Below the pieces are notes generated by a model that was not told the DNA's origin, did no database searches, and saw only the letters and a list, made by a program, of their open reading frames with translations. From positions 1,953,001-2,017,000 of the forward strand of contig OW203722.1 of assembly GCA_934045075.1 (NCBI GenBank): a stretch of DNA of 64,000 nucleotides. The letters are read 5' to 3'. The position numbers and the translations under genes were made by a program. Origin of the DNA: Yponomeuta sedellus (Eukaryota; Arthropoda; Insecta; Lepidoptera; Yponomeutidae). Shown here in pieces: positions 50,812 through 61,754 of the stretch; position 1 is the stretch's first letter; the number at the start of each line of letters is the position of its first letter.

Positions 50812-51030
50812 GGAGGACCTCTGTGGCACAACGGTAGCGCGTCTGCCCACCATGCAAGAGGTTCCGGGTTCGTACCCCGTCTGTGGACAGAAAAAAACCC
50901 AGGTATTAGAGTTGTTTGTGATGTCGTTGTTTCCGGTTTCCACGACACAGGGTATCCTAGTGCGGGGCCAGAAGCAATGTATGTGCCTGTATGTAAATTT
51001 TATGTTATGTTATTTGTTATGTTATGATGA
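50812..51030 (+). mobile_element. SINE family D
   Basis: GAGGACCTCTGTGGCACAAC, GGTAGCGCGTCTGCCCACCA, TTCCGGGTTCGTACCCCG, GATGTCGTTGTTTCCGGTTT, GTATCCTAGTGCGGGGCCAG and a (TTATG)n tail. The B box is damaged (GTTCGTACC). Confidence 0.82.
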
Positions 51031-51119
51031 TTTTTATATTTATTTTAACTTTGGTAACTGTGGTCTCTGTTAGCCAATTAACTAAATAATATATATTTTT
51101 ATGTATCTAAACTCAACAT

Positions 51120-51260
51120 ACAGTCATGATATTATTCTTTTTTAGAAAATTAGAATTTATGCCTACGTATATGCGGTATCCATCTGTAATTAGAGTTCAC
51201 ATTAAGCAATGACATAAAATTAATATGTCGTAAATAATGTATACGTCAATGTAACCTTTG
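51120..51260 (+). repeat. Block homologous to 24,290-24,445
   Basis: TTAGAAAATTAG, GCCTACGTAT, GTATCCATCTGTAATT, CACATTAAGCAATGA and CGTAAATAATG occur in the same order as downstream of gene A, continuing the collinearity seen at 49.1 and 50.7 kb. Confidence 0.65.
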
Positions 51261-51361
51261 TTGATAGACAAAATTAAATGTTCTAGAAACTATAGCCACT
51301 GCTAAGTGTAGTTCTCGGTGTATTTCCTTATTCTGTCCGAATTTTAATAGATATTGCATTA

Positions 51362-52180
51362 CATAACCTAACATAACATTTAAATACTGGCACATACATT
51401 GCTTCTGGCCCCACACTAGGATACCCTGCGTCGTGGAAACCAGAAACAGCGACATCACAAACATTTTTAAACAAATTTTTAGCCTCTAAATAGGTTTTTA
51501 AATTGGTTCCTTAGCACGGGTTAGTGCATTAAAAATAAAAATAGTGTAATCATGTGGGTACAGTGATATCGTTCCGATGTTAAAACCTAACTGCAAAGTA
51601 GGTAGTCGGGGCTGTAAGTAATGCAATTTGCTTAAGTCAGATGTCGCTGCCTGTACGTAATACAGAGAATATTGTAAAGAGGTTCAAATTTCACTGATGC
51701 CGTGAGTCGCTCATTGGCTCAATTGGTAGAGGGCGGGTACGGATAGCCAGAGGTTGCGGGTTCGAATCCCGGCATGGGTGAAATTTTTAGCCTCTAAATA
51801 GGTTTTTAAATTTGTTCCTTAGCACGGGTTAGTGCATTAAAAATAAAAATAGTGTAATCATGTGGGTACAGTGATATCGTTCCGATGTTAAAACCTAACT
51901 GCAAAGTAGGTAGTCGGGGCTGTAAGTAATGCAATTTGCTTAAGTCAGATGTCGCTGCCTGTACGTAATACAGAGAATATTGTAAAGAGGTTCGAAATTT
52001 CACTGATGCCGTGAGTCGCCCATTGGCTCAATTGGTAGAGCGCTGGTACGGATAGCCAGAGGTTGCGGGTTCGAATCCCGGCATGGGTGAAATTTTTAGC
52101 CTCTAAATAGGTTTTTAAATCACAAACATGTTAACATCCAAGACCTGGGGTTTTTTCTGTCCTCAGCCGGGGTCGATCGG
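51362..52180 (-). mobile_element. SINE family D split by a family A array
   Basis: The distal half (51,362-51,464) and the continuation (52,119-52,180) of one family D copy are separated by 51,465-52,118. ATCACAAACAT is present on both sides (51,454-51,464; 52,119-52,129). The head is eroded just after the B box. Confidence 0.85.
51465..52118 (+). mobile_element. SINE family A tandem array with 11-bp TSD
   Basis: Two tandem units plus a partial tail: tail motif TAGCCTCTAAATAGG at about 51,479, 51,786 and 52,093 (period 307), tRNA-like segments at 51,706-51,778 and 52,014-52,086. Both units are in the same orientation. The extra ATAAAA in the linker separates this array from the 303-bp units at 9-10 kb. 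Confidence 0.88.
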
Positions 52181-52589
52181 AATTACAGTTACATCGTACA
52201 GTTCTCCCAATAAAGTCAATCCAAACTTTCAACAAAGATGACAAGAAGTTCAGAATTAAGTATGTTAAGAAGTCTTTAAACCACGAGGAACCTCTTCAAA
52301 GGAGTGCAACTTATATATTGACCGGTTTCCTCTTATCGTAACTTGCATTTCTACAGTCCCTTTCTTCTTATTTTGTCTTTCGTCGATCCATCTCCCGTGT
52401 CGGGTCCTAAATCACACATTCCAATGGAAAATGTGATTTTCCAAGCACTTCACTTCGCACGAAGAGGAATTGAATTTTCAACGAAATTAAGCGATATGAT
52501 GGTAAGATAATTAGCACTTATTAACTCCGAAGTTCAAGCACGGTAATTGTAATTCATTAGATAAACGAACAAGGAATATCTTGTGTGGA
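52181..52589. other. No gene recognised
   Basis: No repeat or ORF supported; this is where a third transporter 3' end might be expected from the flank homology, and none is seen. Confidence 0.4.
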
Positions 52590-52704
52590 GATGTGAGTAT
52601 CTGAGGTGTTCACATACCTCAAGCACTTGAAATTGACAATCCACTGTGGCCTCCTAACGTAATTAGCCCCTCCCTGCAGTGGACGTATTGTGCTACATAA
52701 AAAA

Positions 52705-52805
52705 GTCGTAACATAATATAACATTTACATACAGGCACATACATTGCTACTGACTCCACACTAGGATACCCTGTGTCGTGGGAACCAGAAACAACGACGA
52801 CGCAC
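52705..52805 (-). mobile_element. SINE family D, 3' fragment
   Basis: ATAACATTTACATACAGGCA, ACTCCACACTAGGATACCC and GTGTCGTGGGAACCAGAAAC. Confidence 0.75.
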
Positions 52806-52831
52806 AGTATACATTTATTGTTTTTAGTATA

Positions 52832-53208
52832 CACTAGGTGACCCAGCGAACTTCGTGCCGCTTACCATCAATTCTTTAATTATATGTTTTTTTCTCTCCG
52901 TAAGAACCATCCTCGTACTTCAAGGAATATTCTAAAAAAAGAATTAGCGAAATCGGTTCAGCTGCTCTCGAGATTTGCGCTTACCAACACATTTAGCGAT
53001 TCATTTTTATATTATAACTAGCTGACCCAGCGAACTTAGTACCGCCTAACAGTCGAGTCTTTAATTTTTTTTTATTTCTCTCTCCGTAAGAACCATCCTC
53101 GTACTTCAAGGAATACTGTAAAAAAAGAATTAGCGAAATCGGTTCAGTTGCTCCCGAGATTTGCGCTTACCAACACATTCAGCGATTAATTTTTATATTA
53201 TAGAAGAT
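52832..53208 (+). repeat. ~185-bp repeat in two tandem copies
   Basis: Both start CTAG(G/C)TGACCCAGCGAACTT and share CGTAAGAACCATCCTCGTAC, GCGAAATCGGTTCAG and GATTTGCGCTTACCAACACA, ending in TTTTTATATTATA. Unclassified insect interspersed repeat. Confidence 0.75.
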
Positions 53209-53403
53209 AGAGATAACTGCAACTATAATGACAATGTTTTCTCATTTTCGCGGTCTACCGCACTCCTATATCCTCTAAATATATTTGGCGAGTCTCTGCC
53301 ATATTGCGGTGCTAAACATTCAAGAGCTGGAATGTTGCGGATGCAGAATTTTTGGCATCCTCACACAGCTGCAGGGTTAGTTTCAAATTTCAGTTCCGTG
53401 CTT

Positions 53404-53516
53404 CACAAGGCATGCTAGGCCGTTTGTGCCGTCTGTCATGTAATGGCAGTCGTTAAGCCATGTCAGAGCCCTTATAGGCGGCTTAGCAACTTCGACATAC
53501 AAGGGTTGATATCAGT
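53404..53516 (+). mobile_element. 5S-headed SINE, middle and 3' part
   Basis: TTCACAAGGCATGCTAGGCC, ATGTAATGGCAGTCGTTAAG, CCCTTATAGGCGGCTTAGCA and ACATACAAGGGTTGATATC; internal deletion removes most of the 3' half. Confidence 0.7.
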
Positions 53517-54383
53517 CTTGGTTGTGTTCCTGTACCGGGCTATTTGCAAGTTGTAAGTTGTAACGCAAAGAATCTGCATTAGTTATTGTGAATGCAGATG
53601 AGGTTGCGGTGGATCTGTTTCCACACGTGTGTTTCCACGGATGTTCCGCAATCAATGCGGATGTATGACAATTGCGGATGTGCATACCAGTAACATACCG
53701 TTCAAAGTTGGTAAACTATCGAAGTTTCCAAGCGCCCCACACGTATGCCGTTTGGTTCCTAATAAAATGCAATTGAATTCGCGACATTACACTCACTGGC
53801 GCTTTGGCTGGCTCGGAGGGGTTACTACGGTCGAAAGGAACTTACTTTAATACTTTTAGATAGGAATATTTTACTTGCCTTTTTCTCCTTTAGAGCCACG
53901 CCCTGGTGTGAAAGTGAGGGTGCTATTCCTTACACGTGAGACGGAGTTAGGCTTCACAGAAGCCCTGAGTGGAATTTGATGGTTTTGAATAATAATAAAA
54001 ATAGTGATTGAAATTCTTTTTTTCTGGTTGTGCATTTGTGCAAGTGTTCTCTATCCATCCATCTAGTAAAAAGTTGACTGTAGGTAAACAAGACTGAAAC
54101 ATGTAGGTAGTACTCAGTGAGTATAAAAGGACTTTCTTTGGAATGGATGCATAGGTAACTTTATACCTAGTTTTTCTCTAAGATTGTCTGGAAAGGATCT
54201 CTTCCAGACAAACTTAGGATGAACAGGACTGAAAGAAGATGATGGTGGGTAGGAGTAGGAAAGACAGAACACATCATTTAATTGACTTACATTAAAATAA
54301 TAATCTATATTGACATAATGACACTTTGATGTATCACATTGTACGACTACTGTTCGTCATTTGTGGATGGAGAAAAAAAGATT
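53517..54383. other. No gene recognised
   Basis: No family matched. Short ORFs only. Confidence 0.35.
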
Positions 54384-54685
54384 ATTGTATTGTACTGTAC
54401 TGTACTGTACTGTACTGTACTGTACTGTACTGTACTGTACTGTACTGTATTGTACTGTACTGTACTGTACTGTACTGTACTGTACTGTACTGTACTGTAC
54501 TGTACTGTACAGTACTGTACTGTACTGTACTGTACTGTACTGTACTGTACTGTACTGTACTGTACTGTACTGTACTGTACTGTACTGTACTGTACTGTAC
54601 TGTACTGTACTGTACTGTACTGTACTGTACTGTACTGTACTGTACTGTACTGTACCGTACCATACGGTACTGTATTGTATTGTTT
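54384..54685 (+). repeat. (TGTAC)n array, about 300 bp
   Basis: Nearly perfect pentanucleotide TGTAC with a few TGTAT and one TGTACAGTAC interruption. It reads without stops in several frames on both strands, so the long ORFs there are artefacts. Confidence 0.97.
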
Positions 54686-54707
54686 TGAGTTGACAAATAC
54701 TTATTAA

Positions 54708-54905
54708 AGAGCGGTGGTAGCAAAGCAGTATAACTCCGTCTTCTCAATCAGGAGGTCGTGGGTACAAATCCCGGCATGTACCAATGACTTTGTTTTCTAA
54801 GTTACGTATATTCACAAATATACGTAACTTACAAAACAAAGTCAAATTCACAAATTTCAAGTAGCAATACTAACCTTTAATGGCAAAGTAAAACATCGTG
54901 AGAAT
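54708..54905 (+). mobile_element. SINE family C with internal hairpin
   Basis: AGAGCGGTGGTAGCAAAGCA head and GGCATGTACCAATGACTTTG. A 26-base segment (GACTTTGTTTTCTAAGTTAC..) is followed by its own inverted copy (54,785-54,843), after which the body resumes at GTAGCAATACTAACC. Confidence 0.78.
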
Positions 54906-56230
54906 TCCCTAGATTCTGTGGTGTTAAGATGCCGAGAACTGAGGTATTACGATGCAAGCCTCACATTCGGGAGTTGTGGGTCGGAACCCTCCCGAATGTG
55001 AGGCTAGCGTTCTACCGTTGCGCTACCAAATCTATTATGGATGATTATGATAGGGGATTATGATATGGATGATAGATTAACAGAACATTAGTGAATAAAT
55101 GCGCTTACGTAGATTCCATAGAAACCCCGTGGTTAGTAAGTACCTATGAAGGCGGAATAAACTCTACGATGGAGAGGCAAAGTTCCGGTGTATTATTTTA
55201 ACAAAACTGTTGTTTGGGTGCAGTTGAATATCAGAGTCGGTATTTTCTATTAGTAACTTTTTTCTAGCAAATTTCACTGGATTGTCTTGGATTATATAAA
55301 TGTTGTCCAACAGAGACACAGAATGTATTTATATGAAATAAAATTATTTGAATTTTGAATTTATACCAAAGTCCGTCAGTTTACACTGTCTCGTTCTTTT
55401 AAGAGAACTTTGAAGAAATCAATTTTATCACAACATAGCATAACCTGTATCCTAGAGGTACCCCTCTAGGATACAGGTAGAAACCAGGAACTCCCACTTG
55501 CCACGATCCTAAAAGATCAGCGTCGCTTCATCAACGTTAATCAATTTTACTTTGTGTAATTTTCATATTAATTCAACACTGCTTCCATTCAGATGTGCTT
55601 TGGGTGTAATATTTTGTCCCCGAATTACTATCAAAGTCAAGAAATTGGTAGTGGGGGTTAATATTTCTTGCATTAATGAGAAGTATGAACGACGTGGGCA
55701 TGGAAAACAAATTGATTGACTTTATAACTTCCTCGCTTTTGAAAATAACTATATATGTAACTTTCTGTCTGAAAAAATTGCTTTTACCAATAAGGTCGCC
55801 ATTTGTTTTTTATATCTTTACATGTTTTATGATATGCGCTCTGGTGTACAGTAAAGAATACTCTTATCTTATCTTCCTGTGTTTTAACGATTATTAACTA
55901 TATGGAAGAGGTTTGTTTACATGTAGACTAAAGCTAAATCAAATGAAATAAATAGAGTTTTGTTGTCACTTCTAAATAAGATCAATAGTATTTCTTAATG
56001 ATCCGCGATACTCATACATAAATCAAACATCAAATCCTCAAGCGATGCTTAAATAACTAGGCTACTTGCGACGTTTTCCTATCTACACAAGCTATTATCA
56101 TTACACCAAACGCCACGGGCTCTGTTCTACAGAATAAATAGGATGAAAAACTTCCTGTTTTGTTTGAGAAACAATTAGCTGCGGTGTATTTAGACTAAAA
56201 GAACACATGATACAGTATGGATTCAGGCGT
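54906..56230. other. No gene; small repeat with hairpin
   Basis: 55,440-55,550 holds a perfect hairpin (CCTGTATCCTAGAGG and its complement around TACC) fused to CTCCCACTTGCCACGATCCT, which recurs at 62,310-62,400. 54,950-55,030 holds an inverted CCTCACATTCGGGAG pair. No coding gene supported. Confidence 0.45.
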
Positions 56231-56258
56231 TACTTTGCGGAAATCAATAATATCATTT

Positions 56259-56537
56259 AAATGTGAAAATTGCTTTGCTAAATTCCGCTAAAAATCCCAC
56301 AAGCGCCATGCGGTTAGTTAATGCACCGCCCTCCTTCCCACTTTTTCAAGCAGAAGCAAGACACGAACACACCACCACCGACACCAATTTACCTTTCTTA
56401 CACAAGTGTTGGTGTCGGTGGTGGTGTGTTCGTGTCTTACTTCTGCTTGAAAAAGTGGGAGGGACGGTGGTGCATTAACTAACCGCATGGTGCTTGTGGG
56501 AGTTTTGGCGGAATTTAGCAAAGTAATTTTCACATTT
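56259..56537. mobile_element. Fold-back MITE with ~125-bp arms
   Basis: AAATGTGAAAATTGCTTTGC at the left and its inverted copy AAATGTGAAAATTACTTTGC at the right. The arms include CATGCGGTTAGTTAATGCAC, CACTTTTTCAAGCAGAAG and ACCACCACCGACACCAA. One arm only is at 25,547. Confidence 0.88.
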
Positions 56538-56614
56538 TAACACATGATACATACATTATAACATTATTTTTCAAAACCGGAGACCAGTTACAAAGGCAGC
56601 ATAACAATAGTCGA

Positions 56615-56868
56615 CCTAGTCGTCTCTTCCAGACATCGCCTGGAATTATTCTGCTCCGCGGTGTTACCCGCGTTTTACCGATTTTCCCATGGGAATAAGA
56701 TTATGTTCTCGCACTAAAACGTAGCCTATTAACATATTAGCTATCACCTGGATGTCAGCTAACTCTCTACCAAATTTTATTAAAATCACTCCAGCCGTTT
56801 AGACGTGAAGAAGTAACAAACATACACACTCACAAACTTTCGCCTTTATAATATTAGTGGGATAAATA
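56615..56868 (+). repeat. Interspersed repeat, AACTTTCGCCTTTATAATAT end
   Basis: CCCGCGTTTTACCGATTTTC, CTAACTCTCTACCAAATTTT, ATTAAAATCACTCCAGCCGT and ACTTTCGCCTTTATAATATT, the same 3' half as at 45,383-45,695. Confidence 0.6.
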
Positions 56869-56871
56869 AAT

Positions 56872-57106
56872 AAATATTCATGGACATATTACTACACAGA
56901 TCTCGTTAGCCCTATACTAAGTACAACTAATTGACTTGTGTTATAGGCGCTAACTCGACGATAGATTTAATACAATAAATACATAGGTAGATAACATCCA
57001 AGACCCGAGACAAACTAGAAAAGTTCGTTTCCTAGTTTGACCCGGCCGGGGATCGAACCCGATTTTACAGTCAGCGTGCCAAACCGCTGCGCCACCGAGG
57101 CCGTCA
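56872..57106 (-). mobile_element. SINE family B, full length
   Basis: Reverse complement of the complete element from ATAAATATTCATGGACATAT to GCTGCGCCACCGAGGCCGTC. The anticodon region lacks about 15 bases relative to 1,251. Confidence 0.87.
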
Positions 57107-57954
57107 TGATGATGATGTGATGATTATTATGATTATGATATTATGTTATATTAAGTAGTGTGAAGTGATGTATCAACAATTTTGAAACGCCTTACACGTA
57201 GCCTGTGGCTTCTGAGCAGAGATGGTCCGCAAAGACCGTGGAAGTTTTGACAGGCTCCTTGGCTCTTTACTCAGATATTTTCAAACGATGGAACCAACCT
57301 ACAGGCGACAACGGCCGATGATGTCTCAAAGAAGAGGAAAATATTCGCCATTTTCCTCGTTGAATGAGAGCGTGGAAAGCAACTGATCGAAAAGCAACGT
57401 TTATATTGGACAGCGGAGTCTCCTTTAGAAGGCCTGTATAGACATCTGGTTTCTGCTGTCTACTACTGGCTTCCTGGAAAGACACGTTTCTGTTACAAAG
57501 GCAATTGTTGGGCTATTGGGCCTAATTATGGGGCTAAGTGCGGGAATCTCAGATCAATCTGATTAACTAAGACTATCAATATTTCTATCAAGTTTCAATC
57601 ACAAACGTCAGAATTGTGATAAGTTTTGGTGGGCATATAGGCCTCAGTTAAGGGTCTCCAATCTAGCAAGGCTTTTGCTTCTAGTTATCAACTCTGTGGC
57701 ATATGTGGCTCGCTTACTTCCACTTCCTCAGAACAACAACCCCAGCAATGTCGATGAGCGTTGTCTCCATAACGAGAGTCGTCTCCAAATCTCTGTATCA
57801 CGTATTTAATCACGAATAGAAGAGACAGGGAGCCGATTCTCGCCCATGGGAACTGAAAGCGTAGACGCAAAATATTCGAAGAATTAGACATTTGTCTAAT
57901 TCGTCACGTAACGTGTTGGTTGGCTATAATTAAAATACTATTTAGTATTAAGGC
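57107..57954. other. No gene recognised
   Basis: About 57,510-57,560 has a degraded family C tail (GGGCTAAGTGCGGGAATCTC). ORFs on minus at 57,267-57,485 and 57,688-57,891 match nothing known to me. Confidence 0.35.
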
Positions 57955-58620
57955 CGTCCGCCCGCCGCTGTACAATCTTTACAGGTACAATAATGAATTT
58001 AATAATAATAATAATATTTCCCAACAACATCCAAGAATACAACAGAACAAAATTTTGCAACCCCGTTCACTCCCTTAAGGGCTGAATTTAGAAAAAACGG
58101 CGAAACACGTATTCAATCAAAGTTTCAAGAAAATTAGACAACATTCTTTATACCTCCCACACAAATTTTAGAAACCCTTTTCGCCCCCTTAGGGATAAAA
58201 TAAAAAAAAAACGGTCTTATTCCTTGCTTACATTATATATGGACCCTCTGTGCAAAATTTCAGCTTCCTAGGTCCAATTCGGGAAAACATTCAAGAAACA
58301 AAATTTTGCAACCCCTTTCACTCCCTTAAGGGTAAAATTTAGAAAAAACGGCGAAACACGTGTTCAATAAATTGTGTTGAAGAGTATTTATTTTAAGTTT
58401 CAAGAAAATTAGACAACATTCTTTATACCTCCCACACAAATTTTAGAAACCCTTTTCGCCCCCTTAGGGGTTAAATTTAAAAATAATCCAGTCTTATTCC
58501 ATGCCTACATTATATATAGATCTTATGTGCAAAATTTCAGCTTCCTAGGTCCAACGGCTTGGGCTGAGCGTTGATGAGTGAGTCAGTCAGTCAGGACTTT
58601 GAATTTTATATGTATAGATT
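57955..58620 (+). repeat. ~260-bp repeat, two tandem units
   Basis: Both units contain TTTTGCAACCCC, CACTCCCTTAAGGG, AAAAACGGCGAAACACGT, ATACCTCCCACACAAATTTT, CCTTTTCGCCCCCTTAGGG and TTCAGCTTCCTAGGTCCAA; starts at about 58,045 and 58,300. The 3' end GAGTGAGTCAGTCAGTCAGG and TTTTATATGTATAGATT is a common insect repeat end. Confidence 0.75.
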
Positions 58621-59289
58621 CCAGGTCATAAGTCGTATACGAGTTATTTGCTAATGAAGTGATAATTGGCTCGCAGTACAGATAGCGCCATGGCCCTTTA
58701 CAGCTTGTGAATAACCTGTTGCTTCAGAGTCCAGCTTTCCACATGCCATTGAGAGTAAAGTATATTGTTGTCTGTTTGTTGTATATTTTTATATTAATTT
58801 TTTTTAAATTATTATTATTTATTTGTATTATTATTATTATTAAAAAAATAAAAATATGAAGTTGACTGTAATGTTACAAGAACTCTGTAAATAAATAAAT
58901 AAATATTGCTCGTAACATCTGTACCTAATCGATTTTTTCTCTTTACGGTATGTAAATACGTACAGTTATTAAATACGATTTTATTCAAAAGCAAATTATA
59001 AAAATACCACTCTTTCTAAAAGGCATACTCTGAGCAAATCTTTTGGATTTTTGGATCCTTTTTAGTTGGCAATTAGCCCGTGGGCCAGTTTCAGTTGGTT
59101 ATTAGTGTAAATGCAGGAAGAGCTAAAAGAATACGCCTTTGTTTGCTAATGATAAGTACATAGCATTGCCGGCAAAACACCTGCGCTACACTGAAAAAAT
59201 GTGGTTTGTAGAAAACAGTTTTGAATTACAATCTAGTTGTTTTTTGAACACATTAAAACTATAATAATAACTTATCTAGAAAGCAGTAT
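58621..59289. other. No gene recognised
   Basis: AT-rich, no supported feature. Confidence 0.35.
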
Positions 59290-59505
59290 TCCTATTCGAT
59301 AACACTACAGGTATCCAAAGACCACCTAAGAGCACCTAGACTAAGAGGGACCACCTGGAAAAGATCAATAGACCAAGAGGCCAAGTCGATCGGCACTAGC
59401 TGGCCTGAATTGGAGGCTGCCGCAGACCACCGTCAGAAGTGGAAATCTGTGGTTGAGGCCCTATGCTCCGCTAGGAGTTAAAATACCGAACAAGAAGATG
59501 ATACA
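59290..59505 (+). pseudogene. LINE ORF2 C-terminal fragment
   Basis: Frame reading VSKDHLRAPR-like start, WKRSIDQEAKSIGTSWPELE, then DHRQKWKSVVEALCSARS and a stop at about 59,480, followed by AAGAAGATGATAC. The ..W..LE..A.DR..WR..V.ALC pattern before a stop and trinucleotide tail is a usual LINE ending. No other domain left. Confidence 0.65.
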
Positions 59506-59831
59506 CGTACTATACATTTGCACCCCACTTAAAATACATATTGACTACTTTGTTCGTTACTACGCTAACAAAACAGAAAGCTAAGCACACTAATACTAAC
59601 ACGCTGGTTTACCAAAACAGATGTCGTTGGTTCGATTCCCCCAATTCTGTTTGAGACCGCCGTACTTGATGGACTACATACAAAAGGCCTTGGCTATATT
59701 TCCATGTTTGTGATGTCCTTACCTGGTTCCCACATGGTATCTTTGGGACTAGGACAAATGATTATTTACTGTGGAAATTATTAAATGAAAAGGACAGACA
59801 GGAAGATACATTTTTTAACTCTTAATTGCTT

Positions 59832-59944
59832 CCTCAGCGCTGTTCAAATTGCCAACCTACGGTGGGCACGAATGGTAATTAAGCCCTTACTCTCTCTCTG
59901 AGAGAAGGCTATTAGGCTACGTAAAAATGCTTCCTTTAATTTAA
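59832..59944 (+). repeat. Interspersed repeat, GAGAG/CCGCGG family
   Basis: CAGCGCTGTTCAAATTGCCA, GGTGGGCACGAATGGTAATT, CTCTCTCTCTGAGAGAAGGC and GGCTACGTAAAAA. Confidence 0.6.
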
Positions 59945-60193
59945 TCGTCGTCGTCGTCAGGCTATACTAGTCCATTGCTGGACATAACCCTCCCCTAAAG
60001 AGCGCCACGTTGTGCTATCATAGGGGGTAATGCCCATAATCCCCACGCTGGGCATGCGGGTTGGGGATCGCAGTTTGGTGGAATTGTACTGCAGAGGGTG
60101 CTGCTGCCCACCTCCTGGTTTGTGTCCCTTAGTCGCCTTTTACGACACCCGCGGGAAGAATTGGGTTAGTGCTATTTTATAGGCTGACACTAC
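59945..60193 (-). repeat. LINE/SINE 3'-end repeat, full block
   Basis: (GTC)n, GGCTATACTAGTCCATTGCT, CGCTGGGCATGCGGGTTGGG, CTGCTGCCCACCTCCTGGTT, GCCTTTTACGACACCCGCGG. Directly follows the preceding repeat. Confidence 0.75.
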
Positions 60194-60689
60194 ATAGCAC
60201 CATACTTCAATTGAAGATTCCTTCAAATAGAAATCCAACAGTACGTTGTATTCTTGACAACCTCAATGGAAACTAATACTCTACGAAAGAATACAAATTT
60301 GCACCAATATATTAGTACCTACTCTCTTCATACCTATTTTATGAACAAACACGAGCTTATAACACCTTGTTTACTGTAAGTATAGTTGGCTAATAACAGG
60401 ATCAAGTCAGAAGCAAAAATTCAACATACTTAACAACGCCAGCTAATTGAAAAATGACACTCGCGAGCAAAATATTACCTTCTTCTACATTATAAAAATC
60501 CGAGGACATTAATTTGAAATTTTTTACTAAGTTGAAATATGGTTTAATGAAGGCAAAAAAATACAAAAATAACTTAAAATGGACTGAATTAAGTGGAAGC
60601 CTGGTCCAATCGAATCCATCGAAGTAGTCCAAAGACTTCAAACGTTGGTACATATTTGTCGCTAATTGTGAAGGAAAACATCGTGAAGA
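60194..60689. other. No gene recognised
   Basis: No supported feature; 60,595-60,650 (AGCCTGGTCCAATCGAATCC, AGACTTCAAACG) weakly resembles 49,262-49,300. Confidence 0.35.
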
Positions 60690-60830
60690 AAACTGAGTGT
60701 CCCTTCCCCTCCCTCAGCGCTCAAAATTGCCAATCCGTGGTGGGCTCATGTGCTAATTAAGCCCGTACACTTCTTCTGGGAGAAGGCCTGTGTAATGCAG
60801 TGGGATGTTTATAGACTACATAAAAAAGTC
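60690..60830 (+). repeat. Interspersed repeat, GAGAG/CCGCGG family
   Basis: CCTCAGCGCTCAAAATTGCC, GTGGTGGGCTCATGTGCTAA, TTCTTCTGGGAGAAGGCCTG and GTTTATAGACTACATAAAAA. Confidence 0.6.
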
Positions 60831-61094
60831 GTATGTAAGTACATCAAGCTTTTCGAAAGTCCTGCGACTTTTGGCAAAGGATACTGAGATTCCGCACGGT
60901 GAGCCAAAAAATATACGTGTGCAAGTTTCGTAACGAGAGCAAAATTTCAATTTCAAAGGCTACACTATTGCAGAGTTGCTTACATACTCAACTCAACTTT
61001 GGACCTCTACTCTGTAACACACACACTCCGACACATCGCTCACACACACACAAATCACTCTTTTATTTTTACTAAAAAATAAAAGAGTGAAGAA

Positions 61095-61230
61095 TAAAAT
61101 AATGAAGATGAGATTGTAGCTGATAAACGTCCCACTGCAGGGCACAGGCCTTCTCTCAGTGAGAGAGTATGGGCTAATTACCACGCGTGCCCACCGCGGA
61201 TAGGCAATTTCGAGCGATGAGGTATTTGAA
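61095..61230 (-). repeat. Interspersed repeat, GAGAG/CCGCGG family
   Basis: CCCACTGCAGGGCACAGGCC, TTCTCTCAGTGAGAGAGTAT, GGGCTAATTACCACGCGTGC, CCACCGCGGATAGGCAATTT. The most complete copy. Confidence 0.65.
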
Positions 61231-61754
61231 CTCGTCAGACATTCTTTCACACACTCACTCACTCACAAATATCTTTTGCACTAGTATAATTTATTAATGT
61301 TCCTGTAATGAGATTTTTTGCCCTAGTATCCAATCATTATTTAGAACTAGTATTCTTACTTTAAATAATGATTCGGTTTAGGTCCATTAATGTATTGCAT
61401 TGTTCATTCAAAATTTGTCCATTTTGTTTTCTCTTAGATTATTGTAAACCAATGAACCTATTGTTTCATTTTAATTATTAATTTATAGTGTTAACCTTGC
61501 AAAATAAATTTGTAACTTAAAATGAAGTAACGTACAATTTTGCAAAGAAAGAAGTAAAATCCTTGAACAAAATAATAAGGAAATATTTGTTTTGTTGTTG
61601 TTCTATTTAAAACAAAAATCTAAAGAAAATCTTGCGTTCTCTTTTTGACGCAATCGCATGTTTTCCGTAAAGCTCCGAATTAGTTTCTCTGCTGCCTTGT
61701 TTTATGATTTTTTTTATTAACTATTTTACTGAAAAGTCACCTCAAGTATTAGTG
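61231..61754. other. No gene recognised
   Basis: AT-rich; nothing supported. Confidence 0.35.

Noticed and set aside
54326..54747. Overlapping ORFs of 110-122 codons
   Set aside because: All are translations of (TGTAC)n in different frames and strands.
52181..56230. Third full transporter gene to the right of gene B
   Set aside because: Expected from flank homology, but no exon 7, 6 or 5 signature (LPNTV, TSELFPT, ESPRWLL) is found on either strand.
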